DNA from: Spartobacteria bacterium
Lineage (GTDB): Bacteria; Verrucomicrobiota; Verrucomicrobiia; Chthoniobacterales; UBA10450
Direction: 5' to 3'
Assembly (NCBI GenBank): GCA_021324035.1
Contig: JAJPJU010000207.1
Span: forward strand, 1 to 7,337
DNA length: 7,337 nucleotides
A program made the translations under genes and the position numbers. Shown here one piece after another: positions 1 to 3,913 of the stretch. Positions within the stretch are counted from its first letter, which is position 1; every line of letters starts with the position of its first letter. The notes under the pieces were generated by a model, which was not told where the DNA came from, did no database searches, and worked only from the letters and a program-made list of their open reading frames with translations.

Positions 1-509
1 AAATTCTATTCAGCGCGGTTATTTTCGCCGCGATTGTTTCATCCGTTAACGCAAACACGTTTCCGATGTCGGGACCTACTGTGCCTGGAAGCCGGGCCCG
101 TCTTCGCTCCGGAAAAGCGGCTGCTCCGGAATCGGCGCCGCTGATTGTGAAACGCGTGATCTGGGCAGCCAACCAACTTTTCCGTAAACCGTACATCTGG
201 GGGGGCGGACACAAATCGTTCGTTGATCGCGGCTACGATTGCTCCGGCACAGTTTCCTATGCGCTCGGCGGCGGCGGTTTGTTAAAATCGCCAATTAGTT
301 CGACGGAATTTCGCAAGTTCGGTCAAAGCGGCCAGGGACGATGGATCACGATTTACGCGCGTAACGGCCACACTTACGCGATCATCGCGGGACTGCGACT
401 CGACACGACGCCGTACATAACGGCACACGACAAATGGGCGCCGGGTTGGCAGCTCACTGAACGGGTGCCGGCCGGCGGATTTGAAGCGCGTCATCCGGTT
501 GGATTGTAA
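1..509 (+). CDS. Exported NlpC/P60-family (C40) cysteine peptidase, 5' end outside window
   Basis: The frame is open from position 3 and ends at TAA 507-509. The first codons read ILFSAVIFAAIVSSVNA, the hydrophobic core and end of a signal peptide with a good cleavage site (VNA|NTF, near 53/54). The ATG at 66 is therefore internal and the real start lies upstream of the window. The mature part has the NlpC/P60 layout: a PYIWGGGH strand, the catalytic Cys in YDCSG (Cys codon 240-242), and the catalytic His in NGHTYAII (His codon 369-371), ending in FEARHPVGL. The third polar catalytic residue cannot be placed by eye. Family knowledge: such enzymes hydrolyse peptide bonds in peptidoglycan stems, or related amide bonds, outside the cytoplasm; the substrate here is inferred only. 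The next gene starts downstream in the same frame and strand, so co-transcription is possible. The family call is solid; the exact role is not. Confidence 0.85.
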   Translation, partial: ILFSAVIFAAIVSSVNANTFPMSGPTVPGSRARLRSGKAAAPESAPLIVKRVIWAANQLFRKPYIWGGGHKSFVDRGYDCSGTVSYALGGGGLLKSPISSTEFRKFGQSGQGRWITIYARNGHTYAIIAGLRLDTTPYITAHDKWAPGWQLTERVPAGGFEARHPVGL

Positions 510-620
510 ATCGTCACGGATAGCGCAAGCTCGCTCATCGCCAGATCATTTCGTCATCGCGATTTTGGATTTTCGCTTGCGGAGCTGCGCAAACTTCGCG
601 CCCTGAAAACTCCCGCCGGA
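510..620 (+). other. Open coding-like extension upstream of the transglutaminase-like gene
   Basis: These 37 codons are in frame with the GTG at 621 and bounded on the left only by the stop codon of gene 1. They contain no ATG, GTG or TTG in frame. The translation ends in FGFSLAELRKLRALKTPAG, which runs smoothly into the conserved QRFLDLLPYN stretch and looks like genuine protein. Candidate non-standard starts are ATC at 510 or 537 and CTG at 585 or 603. I read it as the likely real N-terminus of the downstream protein, with the start mechanism unknown. Confidence 0.5.
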
Positions 621-1160
621 GTGCAGCGATTTCTCGATTTATTGCCTTATAATCTGGGCTACACCGCGTGCTCGCCGAAGAACGTGTTGCACAAGCGCAC
701 CGCCTCCTGCCTCGAAGGGGCGATTTTCGCAGCGGCAGCGCTACGCATCCTTGGATTTCCGCCGCTGATTTTCGATCTGGAAGCCAAACAGGACACGGAT
801 CATGTGGTCGCGATTTACAAAACCCGGGGACATTGGGGCGCGGTCGCAAAATCAAACTTCTCCGGCTGTCGCTATCGCGAGCCGGTTTACCGCACATTGC
901 GCGAACTGGCGATGAGCTACTTCAATATTTATTTCAATCTGCGTTTCGAACGGACTCTCCGGGCCTATTCCCGGCCGGTAAATCTCGCGCGCTTCGATAA
1001 CCTGAAATGGATGACCACAGACAAGCCGGTCTGGTTTATCGCCGAACATTTGTGCGAAATCCCGCACCTTCGGTTGATAACGCCGGCGATGGAAAAAAAT
1101 CTCACTCGACTCGATCCACGAAGCGTGCGCGCCGAGATGACCGGCCACCGCAAAAAATAA
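621..1160 (+). CDS. Transglutaminase-like (papain-fold) protein, true start uncertain
   Basis: From GTG 621 the product is 179 aa, ending at TAA 1158-1160. Cys30 (in RTASCLEGA) and His61 (in DTDHVVAIY) fit the Cys-His pair of the transglutaminase-like superfamily. A Trp follows at residue 72, but the usual VD(P) motif after it is absent: the text reads HWGAVAKSNF, so the catalytic Asp position is Ala and Asn79 is the nearest polar candidate. The GTG has no convincing ribosome site. The frame stays open back to the stop of gene 1 (507-509), and 510-620 encodes protein-like text including FGFSLAELRKLRALKTPAG. From memory this resembles the N-terminus of full-length relatives, yet there is no ATG, GTG or TTG there. 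Possible explanations are a rare start codon (ATC or CTG), a damaged 5' end or a sequence error. No signal peptide is seen, so it is probably cytoplasmic. Substrate unknown. The downstream gene converges 14 bp away. Confidence 0.75.
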   Translation: MQRFLDLLPYNLGYTACSPKNVLHKRTASCLEGAIFAAAALRILGFPPLIFDLEAKQDTDHVVAIYKTRGHWGAVAKSNFSGCRYREPVYRTLRELAMSYFNIYFNLRFERTLRAYSRPVNLARFDNLKWMTTDKPVWFIAEHLCEIPHLRLITPAMEKNLTRLDPRSVRAEMTGHRKK

Positions 1161-1174
1161 AGCAACCGTTCGGA

Positions 1175-1648
1175 TTAACCGGAGCAGACCTGTTCGGCCT
1201 TCGCGGTTGCTTCCAATTCCAGTGGGGCCTGCTGATAGCCAACCGTCGCGCACTGGAGGATGTAAGTTTGGAGGAACGGAACAACGCCTCCCAGTCTCTG
1301 ATATTGCGCGGTGTGCGCGAGCTCGTGGGCAATCAATTCGCGATCGCCCCAACGATCCGAGCGCACAAAAATTCCGTTTTCCAAAGCGAGGCCGCTCGGC
1401 GTCGCGGTGATGAAATTGATTGAAGCTGCAGCAGCTTTTAACATCGGATGCGCCGGTACCGGAATTGAGTCGACCCGAAGCAGTCGCACCCGTTCCGGGT
1501 TTCGAACTCCAACGGCCCTGGCATCAGCGATTTCGTCCGTCGAAAGAGGCACGCCCTCGCAGAGCACGCGCTGTTGCTGCGCCATCGCCCACTCTGCGGC
1601 CAGCGGAAGAAGCTCTTCCAGGTTATTGAAGGCGGACTCTCGATCCAT
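1175..1648 (-). CDS. DUF4157-like (eCIS-core type) HExxH putative metalloprotease
   Basis: The 157-aa product starts at ATG 1648 (CAT 1646-1648 on the plus strand). A longer 177-aa reading would need a TTG at 1708, which falls inside the T-tract of the upstream terminator, so I prefer the ATG. Residues 108-112 are HELAH within LIAHELAHTAQYQRLG, the zincin HExxH signature. It is followed about 30 residues later by APLELEA, where Glu144 or Glu146 could be the third zinc ligand. This arrangement (HELAHxxQYQ, then a Tyr and an APLE-EA motif) is the pattern of DUF4157 domains, which occur in effectors of extracellular contractile injection systems and also as small stand-alone proteins. No signal peptide or membrane helix is seen. 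No injection-system gene is in the window. It converges on the transglutaminase-like gene (14-bp gap) and is separated from the pseudopilin gene by a terminator, so it probably has its own promoter. Peptidase activity is inferred. Confidence 0.75.
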   Translation of the reverse strand: MDRESAFNNLEELLPLAAEWAMAQQQRVLCEGVPLSTDEIADARAVGVRNPERVRLLRVDSIPVPAHPMLKAAAASINFITATPSGLALENGIFVRSDRWGDRELIAHELAHTAQYQRLGGVVPFLQTYILQCATVGYQQAPLELEATAKAEQVCSG

Positions 1649-1700
1649 GATGGTTTGAGAGAGCAAAAACCCCGCCGAATGCGTTGAAATTTTCGCGCCC

Positions 1701-1736
1701 GAAAACAATTCAGGACTCGGCGAACCGAGTCCCGAA
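1701..1736 (-). terminator. Intrinsic terminator after the pseudopilin gene
   Basis: On the minus strand the arms TTCGGGACTCGG and CCGAGTCCTGAA pair over 12 bp with a single G-U wobble around a UUCG tetraloop (hairpin 1709-1736). The run TTGTTTTC follows immediately (1708 down to 1701). It lies 30 bp after the stop codon of the pseudopilin gene, which it should terminate. The plus-strand copy has no U-tract, so it is one-directional. Confidence 0.85.
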
Positions 1737-1766
1737 ATTCAACTGAATCGCGCGATTAATCGGGAA

Positions 1767-2168
1767 TTAAGGTCCGTAAGGCGACCAAAACCCGGTGCCA
1801 GCCACATCGGAAAGAACAGTCAGGTCCGCCGACGGCACTTGTGGGATCGTATCGACGGTTTGAGCTCCGTAAGCGGTGCCGAGAATGCTGTTGCCGCTAT
1901 TATAAAGGAGCGAACCTTTCTTGAGGTAGTTGGTCCAATCCGTGACTGCCACGACGTCGCCAGTTTTGCGATTCGTTTCAATGGCGTACTGGTCAACCGC
2001 TGAATCGATCATTCGGAGATCATTCAGAATCCGGGATGCCTGGGAGCGTTTGCGCGCCCGCAGAAAACCGGGAACGGCGATTGCCGCCAGCAACGCAATG
2101 ATGGCGACGACAATCATAATTTCGACAAGGGTGAAACCTTTGCGATACTTTGCGACGGACGTAATCAT
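1767..2168 (-). CDS. Type II secretion / type IV pilus pseudopilin
   Basis: The 133-aa product starts at ATG 2168 and ends at TAA 1767-1769. It has a classical type III (prepilin) signal: leader MITSVAKYRKG (residues 1-11), then FTLVEIMIVVAIIALLAAIA, cleaved between Gly11 and Phe12, with the conserved Glu at mature position 5 (Glu16). The prepilin peptidase would cleave and N-methylate it at the inner membrane; the hydrophobic helix then packs into a (pseudo)pilus. Residues 36-66 (FLRARKRSQASRILNDLRMI) continue the amphipathic helix, and the rest is a small globular part ending FWSPYGP. Upstream in-frame starts (ATG 2213, TTG 2240) would give leaders too long for a normal prepilin, so 2168 is chosen, although no clear Shine-Dalgarno is seen. 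No other secretion or pilus gene is adjacent: it is an orphan pseudopilin with its own terminator. Which machine it joins cannot be told. Confidence 0.88.
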   Translation of the reverse strand: MITSVAKYRKGFTLVEIMIVVAIIALLAAIAVPGFLRARKRSQASRILNDLRMIDSAVDQYAIETNRKTGDVVAVTDWTNYLKKGSLLYNSGNSILGTAYGAQTVDTIPQVPSADLTVLSDVAGTGFWSPYGP

Positions 2169-2249
2169 AATGATCGAAAAAGTTAGCAATCGCCATGCCA
2201 CAACATCGATCATCGATATGGGTGCGGCTGCATCTGGCAAACATTACCA
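2169..2249. promoter_or_regulatory. Divergent intergenic region between pseudopilin and MarR genes
   Basis: This 81-bp space must hold the start signals of both divergent genes, if each starts where called. No convincing -35/-10 pair or ribosome site is visible for either gene. Its most ordered element is the 13-bp palindrome listed separately. Confidence 0.45.
2205..2217. promoter_or_regulatory. Candidate operator: palindrome ATCGATCATCGAT
   Basis: Two ATCGAT blocks flank a central C, giving a perfect dyad 33 bp upstream of the MarR start codon and within the divergent intergenic space. MarR-family dimers commonly bind palindromes in their own divergent promoter regions, so autoregulation and possible control of the pseudopilin gene are plausible. 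The site is shorter than typical MarR operators (about 16-20 bp), and each block is itself a palindrome, so chance or another role is possible. Confidence 0.35.
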
Positions 2250-2663
2250 ATGAGTTCACTGCATCCTGACGACTACGAAGCGCTGGCCGAGCTCCGTTAT
2301 TTGGGCCGAAAGTTTTTACGCTTTAGTAAAGATTTGCTCGCGGCTAGCGCCGGCCTTAACCCCGAGCAATACGAAGCCCTTCTGGCGATCAAAGCCTTTC
2401 CCGGAAAAAGCATCACCATCTCCCAGTTGAGCGAGCGTCTTCAGGTCAAACATCACTCGGCTGTGAACATCGTGAACCGCCTGGCCGAACGAAAACTGCT
2501 CCGGCGCACCGAAGGTGAAAAAGACCGCCGTGAACGTCATTTGGAATTAACCGCGAAAGGCGAAGGGTTGATCGAAGAACTGGCGGCCGTGCATTACACA
2601 GAACTTCGCAATCGCAGCGCCGAAATGATTAAAGCCCTCCAGCGCTTGCGACAGCCCGGTTAG
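2250..2663 (+). CDS. MarR-family winged-helix transcriptional regulator
   Basis: The 137-aa product starts at ATG 2250 and ends at TAG 2661-2663, the usual MarR length (about 135-150 aa). The N-terminal helices (residues 7-50) would form part of the dimer interface. Residues 57-86 (ISQLSERLQVKHHSAVNIVN onward) form the helix-turn-helix, and residues 88-104 with DRRERHLELTAKG are the wing, carrying the family's conserved D-R-R pattern. The C-terminal helix completes dimerisation. MarR proteins are mostly repressors released by small phenolic ligands or by oxidation; no cysteine is present, so redox sensing through Cys is unlikely. The ligand is unknown. It is divergent from the pseudopilin gene and convergent with the membrane-protein gene, whose stop codon is only 2 bp away (the dyad GTTAG-CC-CTAAC spans both stops). 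No clear Shine-Dalgarno is seen. Confidence 0.9.
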   Translation: MSSLHPDDYEALAELRYLGRKFLRFSKDLLAASAGLNPEQYEALLAIKAFPGKSITISQLSERLQVKHHSAVNIVNRLAERKLLRRTEGEKDRRERHLELTAKGEGLIEELAAVHYTELRNRSAEMIKALQRLRQPG

Positions 2664-2665
2664 CC

Positions 2666-3238
2666 CTAACGTCCGCGGCCAATCCGCGTGAACAGAAGCA
2701 GGATGTAAGCAACGAAAAGCGCGAAACCCAGGATCGCATTTACTTTATGATAGCGCTCGTTAGGCGTTAAAGCGCCAACCAGCAATAGCGCGCCGAAAAT
2801 CGCGTGAAAGGCGAGATTAGCCGGACTGGGCCAGCCTCCTGTTAGAATGAGATCCTTGGAAACGCTGACCGCGATCAAGAGGAAGCCGATCCAGAAAAAC
2901 CATCGGCGGTGATCGAAGAAATTCTTCTTCAGATCCACCGGCTCATCGCCGAAGAGATCGGGCAAGACAAGTCCAGCCAGCATGTAGGTCAAAATCGTTT
3001 GGAACAGGACAACCCCGAACTCCTGAAATTTCCAACCCTGCCGCAGACGGAGCCCGAACATGGCCCACCAACTCTGAACGCACATCAGCAGGACCAGCGC
3101 TGCCCACAACAACGTCGGCCAATAGAGACGGATGCGAGCCCGCGACATGACCATTCCACGAAATCCCTTCAGGATTTGAGTCACGGCCAAACCGAGAATG
3201 ACCGACAGCAGAACCGAGAGATAACTGAACTCATCCAT
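2666..3238 (-). CDS. Uncharacterised six-helix integral membrane protein
   Basis: The 190-aa product starts at ATG 3238 (MDEFSYLSVLLSVILGLAVT) and ends at TAG 2666-2668. A longer reading to 3301 adds only a hydrophilic tail and overlaps the divergent gene, so it is not used. Hydrophobic segments are at about residues 5-23, 41-61, 75-95, 112-131, 141-158 and 166-185, giving six predicted helices. The loop after helix 1 is basic (KGFRGMVMSRARIR), which suggests it faces the cytoplasm. Short motifs such as QSWWAMFGLR and the acidic loop GDEPVDLKKNF look like conserved points of a family found widely in bacteria but without assigned function. No transporter or enzyme signature was recognised. It is convergent with the MarR gene and divergent from the VOC gene (47-bp gap). 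Confidence 0.8.
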   Translation of the reverse strand: MDEFSYLSVLLSVILGLAVTQILKGFRGMVMSRARIRLYWPTLLWAALVLLMCVQSWWAMFGLRLRQGWKFQEFGVVLFQTILTYMLAGLVLPDLFGDEPVDLKKNFFDHRRWFFWIGFLLIAVSVSKDLILTGGWPSPANLAFHAIFGALLLVGALTPNERYHKVNAILGFALFVAYILLLFTRIGRGR

Positions 3239-3250
3239 TCGAATGGAACG

Positions 3251-3280
3251 TTTTGGCCGGACAACCATCCGGTGTAAATT
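3251..3280. promoter_or_regulatory. Candidate overlapping divergent promoters with a dyad
   Basis: In the 47 bp between two divergent starts, the plus strand shows TTGGCC (3253-3258), a 16-bp spacer and TGTAAATT (extended -10-like, 3273-3280). This would place the transcript start almost on the ATG at 3286. On the minus strand TTTACA (3278-3273), a 17-bp spacer and CAAAAC (3255-3250) could serve the membrane-protein gene. The dyad CCGGA-CAACCA-TCCGG (3257-3272) lies in the shared spacer. All matches are partial; this is a weak prediction. Confidence 0.25.
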
Positions 3281-3285
3281 CCGAA

Positions 3286-3714
3286 ATGAGCAACTCGACA
3301 AGAACAGGCGTTAAGGTTTACGGCTGCAATCATGTTGCCATTGAAGTCGACGACATCGACAAAGCGGTCGTGTTTTACAAAGACGTTTTTAATCTCGAAC
3401 AGCTCAATGAAGGCGAAGGCGACGCCTTCTTCAAACTCGGCGAGCATCAGTTCCTGGCGATTTTCGAAGTCGCGAAAACGCAGCCGGCCAACCTGCGTCA
3501 TTTCGGAATCATGGTTCGCGATGAACAACAGCTCGAACAAGTTCGCGAAAAACTGACCAAGAAATACAAACTAAAACTCGAGCCCCCGTTTCGCTGCGAT
3601 TTTCGCGATCCCTGGGGCAACCGGATTCAAGTGGTCGATCTCCACGACGAATCGTTGGTCTGGCTGTTGCCGTATCGCGAAGTCCAAAGGGCCGGCGTAG
3701 AATTTACGGCCTAA
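3286..3714 (+). CDS. VOC-superfamily (glyoxalase/bleomycin-resistance/dioxygenase fold) protein
   Basis: The 142-aa product starts at ATG 3286 and ends at TAA 3712-3714; a TTG at 3253 would add only 11 poor residues. It has the two beta-alpha-beta-beta-beta halves of the VOC fold: CNHVAIEVDDIDKAVVFYKD (residues 14-33) through HQFLAIFE (54-61), then LRHFGIMV (70-77) through FRDPWGNRIQVVDLH (106-120). Expected metal ligands visible are His16, Glu61 and His72. The fourth position, usually Glu in GNRIE(F/L), is Gln115 here, so metal binding may be altered or completed by nearby Asp118. Members include glyoxalase I, fosfomycin- and bleomycin-resistance proteins and ring-cleaving dioxygenases; the sequence does not allow a choice. 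Single gene, divergent from the membrane-protein gene; about 200 bp separate it from the LamG gene. Confidence 0.88.
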   Translation: MSNSTRTGVKVYGCNHVAIEVDDIDKAVVFYKDVFNLEQLNEGEGDAFFKLGEHQFLAIFEVAKTQPANLRHFGIMVRDEQQLEQVREKLTKKYKLKLEPPFRCDFRDPWGNRIQVVDLHDESLVWLLPYREVQRAGVEFTA

Positions 3715-3913
3715 CAAGTAATTACGCCCCGCGCTGAAGTAAGCAGGGAATGTGCTTGACCAAGTCCGGCAGCGTCGGACAACAATGCCGCGGCAATCGG
3801 CACTTAGTAAATGCCTAACCAGTCCCCACGGCTGAATTCCTCCAGGCGTGCACGCGCGCGCCGGGAAATAAATTTCGCCGCCATTTCTCGACAGCGACAA
3901 CCGGAGCCTCCTT
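3715..3913. promoter_or_regulatory. Intergenic leader region of the LamG gene
   Basis: This 199-bp stretch has no credible gene. It holds three short dyads: GTCCG/CGGAC (3764-3780), the palindrome TGCCGCGGCA (3786-3795), and GGCACTT/AAATGCC with one mismatch (3799-3815). None is followed by a T-run, so none is a clear terminator for the VOC gene. A -35-like TTGACC at 3756-3761 lacks a matching -10. The promoter of the LamG gene probably lies here but cannot be pinned down. Confidence 0.35.
3903..3906 (+). promoter_or_regulatory. Ribosome binding site of the LamG gene
   Basis: GGAG with 7 nt to ATG 3914 is a well-placed Shine-Dalgarno, the clearest one in the window. It fixes the start of the large gene. 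Confidence 0.7.

Noticed and set aside
1161..1174. Possible terminator between the converging transglutaminase-like and DUF4157-like genes
   Set aside because: The repeated AACCG here is a direct, not inverted, repeat and no hairpin with a T-run is present.
852..1352. Minus-strand frame of 166 codons
   Set aside because: It overlaps most of the transglutaminase-like gene and the end of the DUF4157-like gene in shadow frames, with Arg/Pro-rich, non-protein-like text.
1175..1648. Part of an extracellular contractile injection system locus
   Set aside because: No sheath, tube, baseplate, spike or AAA ATPase gene is in the window, and the neighbours are unrelated.
1649..1708. N-terminal extension of the DUF4157-like protein from a TTG at 1708
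   Set aside because: The TTG lies in the T-tract of the pseudopilin terminator and the extra 20 residues show no domain text; ATG 1648 is preferred.
2169..2240. Longer pseudopilin from ATG 2213 or TTG 2240
   Set aside because: Prepilin leaders are normally short; the start at 2168 gives an 11-residue basic leader ending in Gly, as expected.
2659..2670. Dyad GTTAG-CC-CTAAC as a bidirectional terminator
   Set aside because: It is explained by two TAG stop codons facing each other; the stem is only 5 bp and lacks a T-run.
2250..3714. MarR, membrane protein and VOC genes as one detoxification or resistance operon
   Set aside because: Orientations are +, -, +, so they cannot be co-transcribed; a shared regulon is possible but nothing in the sequence shows it.
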